51,317 bases of DNA from IMG/VR virus record IMGVR_UViG_3300030333_006369, positions 288 to 51,604 of that record; one strand, written 5' to 3'. Under the pieces are notes generated by a model that was not told where the DNA came from, ran no database searches, and was given only the letters and a program-made list of their open reading frames with translations. Below, one piece after another: positions 6,693-16,376 of the stretch (positions are counted from its first letter, which is position 1; each line of letters starts with the position of its first letter). A program made the translations under genes and the position numbers. Origin of the DNA: a virus.

Positions 6693-7058
6693 ATGAAATT
6701 TTTAACAAGGAAGTTAATTACTCCCGCTGATCTTAATCCACGTGGAACTCTCCACGGGGGACAATTGCTTAAATGGATAGATGAAGAAGGTGGTATCCAT
6801 GCTGCATTAGAATTAAACACAGGACTTATAGTAACAAAATATATATCTGAAGTAGAGTTTAAATACCCTGTAATGGAAGGTGATGTAGTAGAAATAGGTA
6901 TGGAAACCAAAGAAGTAGGCACAACCTCCGTAATAGTATCATGTGATGTTAGAAGCATGCATGCTGATCGGATAGTTTGTTCTATAGATAAAATAGTCTA
7001 TGTCAGAGTAAATAAATATGGATTAGCAAAGGGGCATAGTTGGATGAAAGAGACATAA
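6693..7058 (+). CDS. Acyl-CoA thioesterase, hotdog fold (YciA/ACOT type)
   Basis: A 121-residue single hotdog domain. NPRGTLHGGQLLKWIDEEGG (residues 15-34) matches the conserved segment of YciA-type acyl-CoA thioesterases, which hydrolyse acyl-CoA to free fatty acid and CoA; the active-site Asp in WIDE is present. The C-terminal strand region (DKIVYVRVNKYGLA) fits the fold. It follows the SET gene by 11 bases and its stop codon lies in a copy of the GACATAACT motif. Probably an auxiliary metabolic gene acting on host lipids or CoA pools. Confidence 0.85.
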   Translation: MKFLTRKLITPADLNPRGTLHGGQLLKWIDEEGGIHAALELNTGLIVTKYISEVEFKYPVMEGDVVEIGMETKEVGTTSVIVSCDVRSMHADRIVCSIDKIVYVRVNKYGLAKGHSWMKET

Positions 7059-7060
7059 CT
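7052..7060 (+). promoter_or_regulatory. GACATAACT motif overlapping the thioesterase stop
   Basis: AGACATAACTTTATTAAAT spans the stop codon (ACA TAA) and precedes the Lys-rich peptide and first fibre gene. It matches the recurring motif except for the leading TT. Confidence 0.4.
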
Positions 7061-7082
7061 TTATTAAATAGGAGATATTATT

Positions 7083-7145
7083 ATGGCATATGGAACTAAG
7101 AAGAAAAAACCAAAAAAGAAAGTAAAAAAGAAAAAGAAAAAGTAA
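7083..7145 (+). CDS. Tiny lysine-rich protein (20 aa)
   Basis: MAYGTKKKKPKKKVKKKKKK, with a clear AGGAG about 9 bases before the ATG and a stop that abuts the next gene's ATG. Very short MAYG-plus-polylysine proteins occur in marine phages next to virion genes; their role is not established as far as I know. Nucleic-acid or membrane charge interactions are plausible. The extreme composition could also be a translational leader for the fibre gene. Confidence 0.6.
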   Translation: MAYGTKKKKPKKKVKKKKKK

Positions 7146-9725
7146 ATGGCTAGATTAGGACAAAAATCGAATAGATATAGAGCAAGTTACTTAGCTAGAG
7201 TAGCTACTACGCAACCTTATTATAATACTACAGGTTTAAGGGCTGCAAGTAGAACTTATATTAATTATACTAGTTCTGTTCCTAAAGGACCTCCTGGTCC
7301 ACAGGGTATTCCTGGCCCTCAAGGTACTCAAGGAAAATCATTTGAAATAGATATTACGTATAATACTCTTGCTCTTCTTCTAGCTGACACTCCCGCGAAT
7401 AAAACTTTTGGAATGGTAGCAGGCACACTTAGCCAACAGGACGCTGACTACGGTAAAGTATATTATTACGGAGACTCTACATCTGGCTGGCAGTTTGTTG
7501 CAGATATGTCTGTTGCAGGATTACAAGGAGATCCAGGTACTCAAGGAGGAACTTGGACTGGACATATAGACATGGATGGTTATAAAGTTATTGATGCTAT
7601 TATAGAAAATGCCAGCGAAGCAACAATAGGTAATCTAAAATTAGATGGTAATACTTTAAGTAGTACTAATACTAATGGAGATATTAGAATAGAACCTAAC
7701 GGTAGTGGCGATATTATATTAAAAGGAGATAATAATACTAAAATAATTACAACTGACTATGTTGACTTTTTAGATTCAACTGAGACTTATACCTCACTTA
7801 GAATAAATACATCCACTGGTGATGGATGGGCAATAGGACACAATACTACAAATGGAGCTACTTTTAAACCTCACGGTGGCGGTGATGCAATGATATATTC
7901 CGATACAGGAGCTCTAGTATTACAGGGTGCTACCTCATTGAAGCTTAATGGATTTCTTGATCCGGATGGAACAGCAATAACTAGAAGTAGAGGAATGGCT
8001 ACTGGTAGTGTACATTCTACCACTAATGATCACACTACTGGAACTTACAATGATGTTGTATTTAATTCTTATCCTAGTACTTCCGAAAACGGATCAGGAG
8101 CTAAAGGCACAGTAGTAGTAGACGCATCAGGAGTTATTACCTCAGTCACTATTACTGAAGGAGGATATAATTATAAAACGAATTATTTCTTTGAGATTCC
8201 AGTTGCCACTATAGGTGGTACTTTAGCAGTAGGAAAAACTCTTACTCTAGAAACAAGTAATACTGGAATTTATTTAGACACTCCTCCTGGTAGTGCTAAT
8301 GCAGGAGAATTTAAAGTACCTACCACAGCAGCAGTAGAGCAATTTTTACATGAACAAAACTATGTAAGCAAAAACGCTCCATCATTACTAGATGATCTAG
8401 ATATGAACAATAACAAGATTATAGATGTAAGCGATATAGAAACTGATCAACTTACTATGAGTGGGAATATTGAGTTTAATGGAGGTGATGCCATTGATAT
8501 AGGAGAGTTGAATTTTAATGCTGGAGGAAATACCGTTACCAACATTCACGATGAAGATGATATGGCATCTGATGATCCTGCTGCTTTAGCTACACAACAG
8601 TCTATAAAAGCTTATGTAGATGCTGAAGTAGATGCAGCATCTTCCGCTAATGTTGTAGCTGCATTAGATGCAGACTTGGGTGGAGATTTTAAAATTGGAA
8701 ATCAAAATGATGATGAATGTACTTTTAGTGGTCCTATAGTTACTGAAGGTACTCTTACAGTAGACCAAGATGCTCATATAGATGCGCATCTAACTGTTGG
8801 TACTGGTAAAATAGAGGGAGGCGACATCAGTACTACAGGCAGTAATGATAATATAACATTTAGCCCCCATGGAACAGGTATAGTTAAAATAAATTCAGAA
8901 TTAGATATGGAGCAAAACGATATAACAGATGTAAATGATATCGTAGCAGGAAAATTGACAGTAGATCAAATTGATATTGATCTATATAAAATAAAAAATA
9001 ATATTTCAGCAGGTTCCGGAGGAACAATACAAATAGAGCCACAAAGTGCTTATTGCAGCAATGGATCATACTTTAGTCAATCAACTTGTGAAGGTGCTTC
9101 TGCTACTTGGGTACATGCTAAAGCAGTTTGGATTGGAGATAAAGACGGGGAAGGACAATATCTGCAAATAAAACCTACAGCTGCAGAAACTACTACACTG
9201 GAAGCTAAAAATACTAGTAACTTAAGATTAAAGTCTAACGGTACTGATGAAAAGATTTATATGGCCAGTGACGTTATGGGATTAGGATCAAATGGGTACG
9301 ATCACTTAATGATAATTCCATCTGATTGGATGCCTGCTGATTCATCTTCAACTTATAATGCTGGTATTTATGATTTTGGTACTAGTGCTAGTGTCGGAGC
9401 AGTTAGGCCTATGAGTTCTTATTTAGAGCTTTGGGCTTTTAAACAAATACCTAAGGGGTATAAAGCCACTTCTCTAGATATTTGGCTTAGTCATAAACTA
9501 TCTGCAGATAATACAGAAATTGTAGTATGGGAAAAATACTGGAATAATACAGCACCAGTAAACAGAGGTAGTGTCAATTGTACTGGTAATATTGGATACG
9601 CATTATATCAACTAGACTTTACTGATATAACCTCAAGTGCAGATAACATGATAGCATTGCAACTAGACCCTGCTGGAAATACTACTCAAATTCTTGGGGC
9701 TAAAATTTACATAGAGGAGGCTTAA
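7146..9725 (+). CDS. Fibre-type virion protein with short collagen segment (859 aa)
   Basis: Residues about 48-62 hold [13 protein letters not shown], a short collagen-like Gly-X-Y stretch, followed by a long beta-rich region with repeated [15 protein letters not shown] and [11 protein letters not shown] type strings typical of trimeric tail fibres. A Cys/Trp module ([20 protein letters not shown]) lies around residue 640. The C-terminal 180 residues read as a jelly-roll-like domain. It starts directly at the stop of the Lys-rich peptide. Likely a tail fibre or head decoration fibre; the exact position in the virion is unknown. It is the first of three collagen-bearing proteins in the window. 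Confidence 0.75.
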   Translation: MARLGQKSNRYRASYLARVATTQPYYNTTGLRAASRTYINYTSSVPKGPPGPQGIPGPQGTQGKSFEIDITYNTLALLLADTPANKTFGMVAGTLSQQDADYGKVYYYGDSTSGWQFVADMSVAGLQGDPGTQGGTWTGHIDMDGYKVIDAIIENASEATIGNLKLDGNTLSSTNTNGDIRIEPNGSGDIILKGDNNTKIITTDYVDFLDSTETYTSLRINTSTGDGWAIGHNTTNGATFKPHGGGDAMIYSDTGALVLQGATSLKLNGFLDPDGTAITRSRGMATGSVHSTTNDHTTGTYNDVVFNSYPSTSENGSGAKGTVVVDASGVITSVTITEGGYNYKTNYFFEIPVATIGGTLAVGKTLTLETSNTGIYLDTPPGSANAGEFKVPTTAAVEQFLHEQNYVSKNAPSLLDDLDMNNNKIIDVSDIETDQLTMSGNIEFNGGDAIDIGELNFNAGGNTVTNIHDEDDMASDDPAALATQQSIKAYVDAEVDAASSANVVAALDADLGGDFKIGNQNDDECTFSGPIVTEGTLTVDQDAHIDAHLTVGTGKIEGGDISTTGSNDNITFSPHGTGIVKINSELDMEQNDITDVNDIVAGKLTVDQIDIDLYKIKNNISAGSGGTIQIEPQSAYCSNGSYFSQSTCEGASATWVHAKAVWIGDKDGEGQYLQIKPTAAETTTLEAKNTSNLRLKSNGTDEKIYMASDVMGLGSNGYDHLMIIPSDWMPADSSSTYNAGIYDFGTSASVGAVRPMSSYLELWAFKQIPKGYKATSLDIWLSHKLSADNTEIVVWEKYWNNTAPVNRGSVNCTGNIGYALYQLDFTDITSSADNMIALQLDPAGNTTQILGAKIYIEEA

Positions 9726-9726
9726 T

Positions 9727-10743
9727 ATGGCAACAATTAATTCAGACACAAGAGCAACTGCATTAACAAAACAACGTCTTAAAAATTTAGTAAGCGATAT
9801 TATGGACTTAGCTGAAGCTGCTGGAGGTGGCTCTTTAGATTCTGCAGATGGTTTTGAAAAGAATGAAGATGGACAACCAGTAGAAGCGGTAGCTGTTGCT
9901 TTATTTAAAATAGCAAATGAAATGAGAGGTGAAATAGAGAATATTAGAGAGGATATGGAGGATATGCACGCCTATGTAAAAGATGCTTTTGGTACAGATA
10001 GTGATAATGCGGCATCTCAAGGACCTCAAGGTATTCAGGGAGCAACAGGTGCAACAGGTGCAACAGGACCTCAAGGTTCTAGAGGACCTCAAGGCGCTCA
10101 AGGACCTCAAGGTCAAAAAGGTAAAAAAGGTGATCAAGGTCCTAAGGGCGACAAAGGGGACAAAGGTAACACAGGTAACACCGGTGCTCAAGGTCCACAA
10201 GGGGCTACAGGTCCTCAAGGACCCGCAGGTAATGACGGAAGTGACGGAGATACTGGGGCTACAGGTCCTCAAGGAGCAACTGGCCCACAAGGACCAACGG
10301 GTGCTCAAGGACCTAAGGGAGATCAAGGAAATACAGGTGCTACAGGTCCTACTGGTCCTCAAGGTCCTGCAGGTGCAGATGGTGCAGATGGCGCTGATGG
10401 TTCAGATGGAGCTAAAGGTGATAAAGGTGATAAAGGTGATAAAGGTGATAAAGGTGATAAAGGTGATACCGGGAGTACTGGAGCTAAAGGTGCTGCGGGT
10501 GCTACAGGGGCTCAAGGACCACAAGGCGCAACCGGAGCTGCTGGGGCTGATGGTGCCGATGGTGCAGACGGAAGTGATGGCGCTAAGGGAGATAAAGGAG
10601 ATAAGGGTGACAAAGGTGACACTGGGGCTACAGGTGCTGCTGGAAACTCTCACTTATCCGGATATACGTTTACAGTAAAATCGTCAAAAACAGGATCAAG
10701 TTTACATATTAGTGATGGAAAAAATACTTGGATTATAACATAA
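9727..10743 (+). CDS. Collagen-like fibre protein (338 aa)
   Basis: The N-terminal 95 residues form a helical, Asp/Glu-rich head that ends in a probable coiled coil ([22 protein letters not shown]). Then about 200 residues of uninterrupted Gly-X-Y repeats follow ([31 protein letters not shown]), with a small C-terminal beta tip of about 30 residues. Trimeric collagen-like stalks of this kind are common in phage fibres. Part of the repeat is a near-perfect GATAAAGGT DNA repeat (about 10420-10465), prone to length changes. It shares AGGAGG coupling with the preceding fibre gene. Confidence 0.85.
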   Translation: MATINSDTRATALTKQRLKNLVSDIMDLAEAAGGGSLDSADGFEKNEDGQPVEAVAVALFKIANEMRGEIENIREDMEDMHAYVKDAFGTDSDNAASQGPQGIQGATGATGATGPQGSRGPQGAQGPQGQKGKKGDQGPKGDKGDKGNTGNTGAQGPQGATGPQGPAGNDGSDGDTGATGPQGATGPQGPTGAQGPKGDQGNTGATGPTGPQGPAGADGADGADGSDGAKGDKGDKGDKGDKGDKGDTGSTGAKGAAGATGAQGPQGATGAAGADGADGADGSDGAKGDKGDKGDKGDTGATGAAGNSHLSGYTFTVKSSKTGSSLHISDGKNTWIIT

Positions 10744-10759
10744 TTGGGTAAGTGTTACA

Positions 10760-10770
10760 TTGACATAACT
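10760..10770 (+). promoter_or_regulatory. TTGACATAACT motif ahead of the candidate small RNA
   Basis: A full match to the recurring element, followed by GCAGTA. It lies 17 bases after a stop codon and directly ahead of about 180 bases of non-coding, structured sequence closed by an intrinsic terminator. Confidence 0.6.
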
Positions 10771-10951
10771 GCAGTAAGGGCCTACCGGAAGTAACTAATT
10801 GGGTTAATTCAAAAAGTATTCCCAGGCGGGAGAATCGGCAGGTACCTCAGCATAAAAGCCGGAGAGGATACATAGAGAAACGTTGGCATGGTGGGATGCA
10901 TACTTGTGGTAAAAACAAGACTTAAAAAGGTATATTAATTTATACCTTTTT
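10771..10951 (+). ncRNA. Candidate phage small RNA (about 180 nt)
   Basis: This region holds no ORF but has a start signal candidate (TTGACATAACT) at one end and an intrinsic terminator at the other. Inside are short stems: TTCCC/GGGAG near 10830-10845, CCTC/GAGG near 10856-10876, and GCAT/ATGC near 10889-10902. Its G+C is clearly higher than in the flanking genes, typical of structured RNA in an AT-rich genome. No known riboswitch or RNA family is recognised. Confidence 0.5.
10924..10951 (+). terminator. Intrinsic terminator
   Basis: An 11-bp perfect stem (AAAAAGGTATA / TATACCTTTTT) around a 6-base loop ends in a T-run. It closes the candidate small RNA and separates it from the next gene set. 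Confidence 0.85.
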
Positions 10952-10985
10952 GTGTTTATAAGCACATTTTTAGTACTTTACGAAT

Positions 10986-10994
10986 GCCATAACT
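10986..10994 (+). promoter_or_regulatory. Variant motif GCCATAACT
   Basis: GCCATAACTACTATAG resembles the copy at 30934 (GACATAACTATTATAG), with one change in the core. It lies 44 bases before the start of the next gene, so it may serve the 11.0-12.2 kb set. Confidence 0.4.
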
Positions 10995-11037
10995 ACTATA
11001 GATGACAATATATTAACTAATACAAAGGAGAAATGGT

Positions 11038-11391
11038 ATGTTACCTGCCGCAGTATCCATAGGGGATCCAGTTGCAGCCGCTTTAGCGGTATTAACTATG
11101 ATTGGGCTCAATTTGTATGAAGATAAATATGGTGACGTCATTTACACGGTTATTAATCCATATTATGGATATACCGATTCTATCCAAGTACCCCTATCAC
11201 ACAAACCTAAAGGAAACTACTTCTGTCCTGTGAATTGCCAGGTGAAGCATGCCCACAAGGCTCATTTGAAGGGTTATCAATGTGGAGTTGATAACTGTGG
11301 CCATTATCATTATAAAAAACCTCCTGAAGGTACACCGCATATAAAAGTCGCAAAGAGAAATAGAAATGCAAAACGGACGAGAAGAAAATAG
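11038..11391 (+). CDS. Cys/His-rich small protein with hydrophobic N-terminus (117 aa)
   Basis: AAAGGAG lies 6 bases before the ATG. Residues 4-26 are hydrophobic (a possible signal or membrane helix). The middle carries CPVNCQVKHAHKAHLKGYQCGVDNCGHYHY, a probable zinc site made of four Cys and several His, and the C-terminus is basic (KRNRNAKRTRRK). No family is recognised. It heads a run of four overlapping small genes (11038-12232). Confidence 0.65.
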   Translation: MLPAAVSIGDPVAAALAVLTMIGLNLYEDKYGDVIYTVINPYYGYTDSIQVPLSHKPKGNYFCPVNCQVKHAHKAHLKGYQCGVDNCGHYHYKKPPEGTPHIKVAKRNRNAKRTRRK

Positions 11392-11596
11392 TGGAAAGGT
11401 CGCAGCAATATGGTTAAACTTATTCATGGGCATATACAATTTAGGGTTATACGGTTATTCTGAACATTGGTTCAATTTAGTCGTAGGTTCTCTGAATATA
11501 GGAGTCTGGGTATTTTTTAGACATTATCTATCAATACCTAGTATTTCACAAATAAGAGCCAACTATAGGAGAGCACTTAAACATTGGGAAAAATAA
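11366..11596 (+). CDS. Small membrane protein (76 aa)
   Basis: It starts inside the end of the upstream gene. Two hydrophobic segments (about residues 12-29 and 40-53) and a basic C-terminal tail are visible. The ribosome site is weak (AGAGAAAT). No family is recognised. Its tight overlaps with both neighbours suggest one translational unit. Confidence 0.55.
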   Translation: MQNGREENSGKVAAIWLNLFMGIYNLGLYGYSEHWFNLVVGSLNIGVWVFFRHYLSIPSISQIRANYRRALKHWEK

Positions 11597-11910
11597 AACA
11601 AAAAATAATAAGGGTATTAATAAACCTATTTGGAGCTTTATATATTAAAATAGAAAAACATCTTGAGTACCCTCACGATGATAATATATTAGGTATAAAA
11701 ATAGATAAACTACTACAAACTAAAACTAGAAAGGAACTCTGTAGATATATGGATCGATCTCTTCCTGAAAAAGGATTTTTTGAGTTAGATTCTACTACTA
11801 AGATTAGACTAGGATGTCAATTATTAAAACATTACAATTCATTAAAAAGAGGAAAGTCAAATGAAATTAATAATCGCACTACTACTAAGTCTATTGATAT
11901 CAGGGGATAG
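11584..11910 (+). CDS. Hypothetical protein, probable TTG start (108 aa)
   Basis: The frame opens at a TTG with AGGAGAG about 10 bases upstream; the only in-frame ATG is far inside, so TTG is preferred. It is a basic, helical protein with LGIKIDKLLQTKTRKELCRYMD in the centre. It overlaps both neighbours. No family is recognised. Confidence 0.5.
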   Translation: MGKIKQKIIRVLINLFGALYIKIEKHLEYPHDDNILGIKIDKLLQTKTRKELCRYMDRSLPEKGFFELDSTTKIRLGCQLLKHYNSLKRGKSNEINNRTTTKSIDIRG

Positions 11911-12232
11911 TTCTGAAGAAGTTTGTGAAGAACCTGTTAATGTTTGGTTTAGAGTATCAAATGATATAAATAGCGAAGGTTACGGAAATATAATCGAATT
12001 AGACATGTCTAAAGGGTATGCTGATACTGATGGAATTTATGTATATTTATTCGTTCAGGAGAAGAACACCCCGAACGGTATTATAATTTCATTTCCAATA
12101 GGTTATTGGGAGACTGAAATTATTGGCAAACCACAGCCTAAACCTGAAGAACAAGAAAAGCCTTTTGATCTAGATGAATATCTAAGAAAAAACAAGCATA
12201 AGGGGCTAAAAATTCATAAAATAGGTATATAA
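11861..12232 (+). CDS. Probable secreted or membrane-anchored protein (123 aa)
   Basis: It begins with a short hydrophobic segment (MKLIIALLLSLLISG) that looks like a signal peptide, followed by a beta-rich domain and a Pro/Glu/Lys linker (PQPKPEEQEKP). AGAGGAAAG lies upstream. It overlaps the end of the previous gene by 50 bases. Possibly a periplasmic or lysis-related protein, but no family is recognised. Confidence 0.55.
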   Translation: MKLIIALLLSLLISGDSSEEVCEEPVNVWFRVSNDINSEGYGNIIELDMSKGYADTDGIYVYLFVQEKNTPNGIIISFPIGYWETEIIGKPQPKPEEQEKPFDLDEYLRKNKHKGLKIHKIGI

Positions 12233-12248
12233 GTATTATAGCTGTCCA

Positions 12249-12258
12249 TGACATAACT
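12249..12258 (+). promoter_or_regulatory. TGACATAACT motif ahead of the fibre-protease gene
   Basis: CATGACATAACTAGTGTATAG lies in the 123-base spacer before the large collagen-protease gene; TATAG follows about 6 bases after the core. Confidence 0.55.
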
Positions 12259-12355
12259 AGTGTATAGTTAACTATAAATATATCCATGTACTTTAACCAA
12301 GAGTTCCCCTGAGATGTGCAGATTATAATATTATAAATTTTCTGGGAGAAGAATT

Positions 12356-15106
12356 ATGCCTAATTATGGAAAACTTAAGTTTGTAGCTCAAGGATTTAGG
12401 GGAGCCTCTAATATAGCGAGGGTTACAACCTCTACCGTAAATAGATTTGCGGGTAGCCAAACTTACCGTTCATTAAATTATACAGGAGGGTCATTATCAT
12501 ATGCAACTCCTCCAAAGCAAGGGACAGTATCTGCTTATGCACCGCAAACTGCCTCAATAACACAAACAATAGTTCAAGATGGTATGCAAGGTGAAAGAGG
12601 CCCAATCGGACCTCAAGGACCTGCAGGTAATGCAGGAAATACAGGACCTGCTGGACCACAAGGACCCGCTGGCCCCACAGGAGCTCAAGGACCTGCTGGA
12701 CCTCAAGGAGCTACTGGACCACAAGGAGCTACAGGAGCTACAGGAGCTACAGGTGCAACAGGACCCGCTGGTCAAGATGCATCTGATTTAAATCAAGTTA
12801 CAATAAGAGTGACAGTATCAGGTGGTAAGTTCTTATTTGATAACGTTGCAGATCCAAAATTAGTTTTATGTCCCGGAATTACTTATAAATTTGGAATTGA
12901 ATCAGGTTCAATGACTGGAGAAACATTAAAATTCTCTGAAACTGTAGACGGTACTCACGGTGGTGGAACAGAATATACGTTAGGAGTTATTTCTGGAGCA
13001 GGAACTCCTGGAGATGGATCGGATACTTCTTTTGTTAAAATAGATATCAAACCTAATACTCCTCAAAAATTATACCTTTATTCTTCTGCTACTTCAGGAC
13101 TTGGTGGATCCTCTGAACTTTTCTTAGGCGGTAAAAAGTATGAAGGTGATATTATCGGTGATTTAATCCCAGACACTGCTGATACTCATGACATAGGCGC
13201 TGCAGCTAAGGCTCTTGCAAACATATATTCGGATGATTTACATACTGATCATTTACAGGCTCTGGGCGGATCTAGTTCTTATGTAAATACAGAAAGTCCA
13301 TTAAAAATAGGCGGACATATTCATTTTGACACTGACGATACTTTTGATATTGGAAGCGCCTCTCATAAGGTTAGAGATTTATATGTATCGTCTAACTCTA
13401 TCTGGATAGGAGATGACTCTGTAGAAACTATAGTTGGCTATTGTAGCGATGAAACTCATTCTACTTATGCTAATTGTATTAACAATGATGGAGAATGTAG
13501 TGTCTCCCCTCCTCCTGGAGGCGATGGAAGTTCTTTTAACACTAAAGGAACTTGTGACGGCGCAGGCGGAATATGGACTCCAACTAATGAGTGGAGAAAA
13601 AGAAAAAGAACTAAAAAACGTAAAACTAATATAGTTCCTTCTGTTGTAGCTACCGCAGGCGGTACTAAAGCGGATGCTTTAGACTTTTCAGGTTCATGTA
13701 GTGTCACAGCTAAAACTAAAAATGAATGTCTTTGTGGATCAGGAGGTGTTTGGGACGGGAGTTCTTGTACATCAGGAACAGCTACAGCAAATGTATGGAC
13801 ACCTAAAAAGTATTTAGTAGATGTTACTCTAGCTGAATGGATAGAATATTTAGACAGTCTAACTGGTACTGCAACTAGAGCAGCTGACGTGTATCCGGCT
13901 GAAGATGCAGCTAACTACAGTAGTGAAGACTGGGAAATAGCAATAGATCCTACAGATCCAAGAGACAGAGGACAAATAGCAACAGGACTTTATGATAAAG
14001 TTAAAAAATCATTAGTGCATGTATCTGCAACTTTCGCAGATTATGGTACTACTAATCATCAATACAACGGTACAGGGTGGTTTGTAGACAAAGACGGTAT
14101 CATTGTAACTTCTGCTCACGTTGTTCCTCAGACTTATAAGGATGGAAGTAATGCTCAAATTGCTTTAGCTGAAATTTATGTAGCTTACGAAGATCCAGAC
14201 AATGCTGGAGATGTTATTATAAAAGAAGCACAAGTTGCTGCTTACGAGTACTTAAGTGATATAGCAATATTAAAAATTACAAGTCCAGGTAATACTGCAG
14301 AGTTTCCTTACTTAAAATTAAGATCAAAAGGTACTCCGGCTAAAATGGGTGAAGAAGTCTTTGTTTGTGGCCATGCATTTGGCGCATTAACAAACTCCTT
14401 TACTAGAGGTATAATGGCAGACCCAATGTGTGCAGATAAAGGTTTTATGAAATCAGCTTATACTGCAGACTTTGAAACTTTTGGTGGCCAAAGCGGTTCT
14501 CCTGTTATAGACGGGCATGGATATGTAGTAGGAATGCATGGTTGGATATTAAGTAGTTCAACAACTGCTGCTCCTAATTCACAAGCCCAAGGAACAAGTC
14601 AAGCTGGTGGAGAAGCCCTTTCAGGCGGTCCAAGTATGGAATTACTAAGAGAGATGTTATTTGATGGTGGTGCCGCTCTTTATGGTGCTAAAGCAAACAC
14701 AAATTATCCAGTTAAATCAGGTTTTCTGGGAGTTAAATATAATACTTTAACTTTAAATGAAGCAGTTGTTTTACTTAAAACAAAAAGTCTTCCTTTAACT
14801 ACAAAAATAACAGGGTGCAGGGTTTATGATATAAAATCAGGATCACCAGCAGCTACTGTAACTAGTGGAGATCAAATAGCATTGGATGATATTATTACTG
14901 AGTTTAATGGTAAGAAAGTAGGAACTCATGATAATAATCTAGGTCTAGAAATAATTAAACTATTAGAAACAACTGTCGTCACCGTTAAATTCTTAGATTC
15001 AAGCGATAGTTATAATGTAAAAACTTGTACTGTAACTCTAGCTAATGGACAAGCATCTCTTAGTTCTCCATTAATAGAAGCAGATATAAGGAGTGAATGG
15101 AGCTAA
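12356..15106 (+). CDS. Collagen-like fibre fused to an HtrA-type serine protease with PDZ domain (916 aa)
   Basis: Domains in order: a short head; a collagen-like Gly-X-Y stalk (about residues 80-140); beta-rich fibre repeats (about 145-365); two Cys/Trp modules and a basic string around 365-480; a trypsin-like domain (about 560-770); a PDZ-like domain (about 782-880). Catalytic residues are visible as His588 (TSAHVV), Asp635 (LSDIAIL) and Ser713 (GGQSGSPV), the order and spacing of HtrA/Deg proteases. The PDZ part ([35 protein letters not shown]) matches Deg carboxyl domains. A protease on a fibre could cut host surface proteins or mature the particle. The fusion is one continuous frame with no stop or frameshift visible. 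Confidence 0.85.
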   Translation: MPNYGKLKFVAQGFRGASNIARVTTSTVNRFAGSQTYRSLNYTGGSLSYATPPKQGTVSAYAPQTASITQTIVQDGMQGERGPIGPQGPAGNAGNTGPAGPQGPAGPTGAQGPAGPQGATGPQGATGATGATGATGPAGQDASDLNQVTIRVTVSGGKFLFDNVADPKLVLCPGITYKFGIESGSMTGETLKFSETVDGTHGGGTEYTLGVISGAGTPGDGSDTSFVKIDIKPNTPQKLYLYSSATSGLGGSSELFLGGKKYEGDIIGDLIPDTADTHDIGAAAKALANIYSDDLHTDHLQALGGSSSYVNTESPLKIGGHIHFDTDDTFDIGSASHKVRDLYVSSNSIWIGDDSVETIVGYCSDETHSTYANCINNDGECSVSPPPGGDGSSFNTKGTCDGAGGIWTPTNEWRKRKRTKKRKTNIVPSVVATAGGTKADALDFSGSCSVTAKTKNECLCGSGGVWDGSSCTSGTATANVWTPKKYLVDVTLAEWIEYLDSLTGTATRAADVYPAEDAANYSSEDWEIAIDPTDPRDRGQIATGLYDKVKKSLVHVSATFADYGTTNHQYNGTGWFVDKDGIIVTSAHVVPQTYKDGSNAQIALAEIYVAYEDPDNAGDVIIKEAQVAAYEYLSDIAILKITSPGNTAEFPYLKLRSKGTPAKMGEEVFVCGHAFGALTNSFTRGIMADPMCADKGFMKSAYTADFETFGGQSGSPVIDGHGYVVGMHGWILSSSTTAAPNSQAQGTSQAGGEALSGGPSMELLREMLFDGGAALYGAKANTNYPVKSGFLGVKYNTLTLNEAVVLLKTKSLPLTTKITGCRVYDIKSGSPAATVTSGDQIALDDIITEFNGKKVGTHDNNLGLEIIKLLETTVVTVKFLDSSDSYNVKTCTVTLANGQASLSSPLIEADIRSEWS

Positions 15107-15441
15107 TGGCTCGCATTACTAACGAAGAATTAAAAAAGATGATAGATGAGTTGGCCGATAAGCTACCCAATGGAGAGCTGCACAGTCTACAAATTAAAAT
15201 AGAAGAACTACAAGCAGAGTTAAAAAAGTTTACAAAAAGTTTATACAATCCAGATGATGGATTAAAAGTTAGGGTTAATCAAAATTCGGAATATATTTCA
15301 GAATTAAAAAAAGAAAAAACTTTAGAAACTGTTAGAATAGTAGACAAGTTTAGAGAGAATTATAGCAGACTTCTCTGGGCTCTTTATGCGATGTTGTTAG
15401 GTCTTATCTTTAAGGAGCAGATTATTTCATGGTTTCAATAA
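15106..15441 (+). CDS. Coiled-coil protein with C-terminal membrane anchor (XhlA-like)
   Basis: The start is taken at the ATG overlapping the upstream stop (TAATG); an in-frame ATG 9 bases earlier is equally possible. Residues 5-75 form a coiled coil (LKKMIDELADKL, IEELQAELKKF) and the C-terminus has one membrane helix (LLWALYAMLLGLIF). This layout is like XhlA-type accessory proteins that help holins. No sequence family is certain. Confidence 0.6.
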   Translation: MARITNEELKKMIDELADKLPNGELHSLQIKIEELQAELKKFTKSLYNPDDGLKVRVNQNSEYISELKKEKTLETVRIVDKFRENYSRLLWALYAMLLGLIFKEQIISWFQ

Positions 15442-15680
15442 AAAAATTAACTTTTAACTATCTTATCCCGGACATAGTTGAATACTGCTCTTTTATACCC
15501 GACAGATTCAAGTCTGAAAAAACATTTATTAATAAAACACTACATAAGTTTAGTGTTCCAGTAACAATAGCAGCTTTCATACTAGTTGCATCTTCTCCCT
15601 TACTTTCCACTAGTTTATTTGCAGGCTCTATGTTTATGCATTTTATAGGTCACCTAGCAGAAGGTATTATAAACTCTTAA
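15429..15680 (+). CDS. Small membrane protein (83 aa)
   Basis: It overlaps the preceding gene by 13 bases. It has a basic N-terminal half and a hydrophobic C-terminal half with about two membrane passes (VTIAAFILVASSPLL, TSLFAGSMFMHFIGHL). It could work with the coiled-coil membrane protein in lysis; no family is recognised. Confidence 0.55.
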   Translation: MVSIKKLTFNYLIPDIVEYCSFIPDRFKSEKTFINKTLHKFSVPVTIAAFILVASSPLLSTSLFAGSMFMHFIGHLAEGIINS

Positions 15681-15721
15681 TTTTATATTGAATTTAATAA
15701 TTTTTCATTGTAAATTTCACA

Positions 15722-16048
15722 ATGAAATTGACCTATAATTATAAAGCTATTGTAGTCAACGTTACCAGTGGTAATAGTTTAACTGCAATGGTTGATTTAG
15801 GATTTGAAGTATGGATAAAAGTTAGTGTAAAATTATTTGGTATAAACACTGACCCACCAAACACCCCTAATGGTAAACTGGCTAGAGATAGGCTGGTAGA
15901 GCTATTAAATGATAAAGAGTTTTATATTACCTCTATGCACCTAAGTAAGTACGGCCGTTGTCTAGCTGAAATTATTGTAAATGATGTAAACGTCAATGAA
16001 CAGTTAATTGAAGAAGGACATGCAACGGTGTACTTAAAAAATGAATGA
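15722..16048 (+). CDS. Staphylococcal nuclease-like (SNase) domain protein (108 aa)
   Basis: A compact beta-barrel pattern: YKAIVVNVTSGNSLTAMVDLGFEVWIKVSVKLFGINTD near the N-terminus follows the SNase 'V..V.DGDT......G......VRL.GIDAP' layout, and YGRCLAEIIVNDVNVNEQLIEEGHA matches the 'GR.LA.V..dg..vn..LV..G.A' end. The first catalytic Asp/Arg positions look altered (DGDT to SGNS, R to K/S), so nuclease activity is doubtful. SNase-like proteins are common in marine phages. Confidence 0.7.
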   Translation: MKLTYNYKAIVVNVTSGNSLTAMVDLGFEVWIKVSVKLFGINTDPPNTPNGKLARDRLVELLNDKEFYITSMHLSKYGRCLAEIIVNDVNVNEQLIEEGHATVYLKNE

Positions 16049-16376
16049 TTTAATTTTAGCAGATGGAAAACCAATTACTTTAACAAGTTTTGAATTAACA
16101 AGTGTAGGAGCTTCCTATACAGAAATAATTCTACATCATTGTTCCTTATTTCCTGATACTACTCACTTACAACTTTTAGAAATAATTTCTCCTGCTGAAA
16201 AAGATAAGTTTTTACATTATCAATATTTTAAAGAATGTGCAGTTAGAGCTACAGATGCGCAGTTAGAGCTGTTTATGAGTGATATTTCTGACTTTACATT
16301 GATATCTAGATATTACAAATCTCAGATTACCGACGATCCAAAAATTTATTCAAAATTTCTCCTTCACTTACTATAA
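16041..16376 (+). CDS. Hypothetical protein (111 aa)
   Basis: It overlaps the SNase-like gene by 8 bases. A mixed alpha/beta protein with no membrane segment (for example DTTHLQLLEIISPAEKDKF). No motif is recognised. It is the last gene before the AT-rich spacer. Confidence 0.55.
   Translation: MNDLILADGKPITLTSFELTSVGASYTEIILHHCSLFPDTTHLQLLEIISPAEKDKFLHYQYFKECAVRATDAQLELFMSDISDFTLISRYYKSQITDDPKIYSKFLLHLL

Noticed and set aside
10420-10465. Tandem DNA repeat as a CRISPR or satellite
   Set aside because: The GATAAAGGT units simply code the Gly-Asp-Lys collagen repeats and have no spacers.
9983-10678. 231-codon ORF and reverse-strand ORFs in the collagen region
   Set aside because: They are frame shadows of the Gly-X-Y repeat; low-complexity composition and no independent start signal.
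13178-13190. Extra motif-like strings (CATGACATAGG at 13180, TTGACATAAATG at 26901, GTGACATACC at 33907)
   Set aside because: They lie deep inside genes, differ in the conserved AACT part and are not ahead of a gene.
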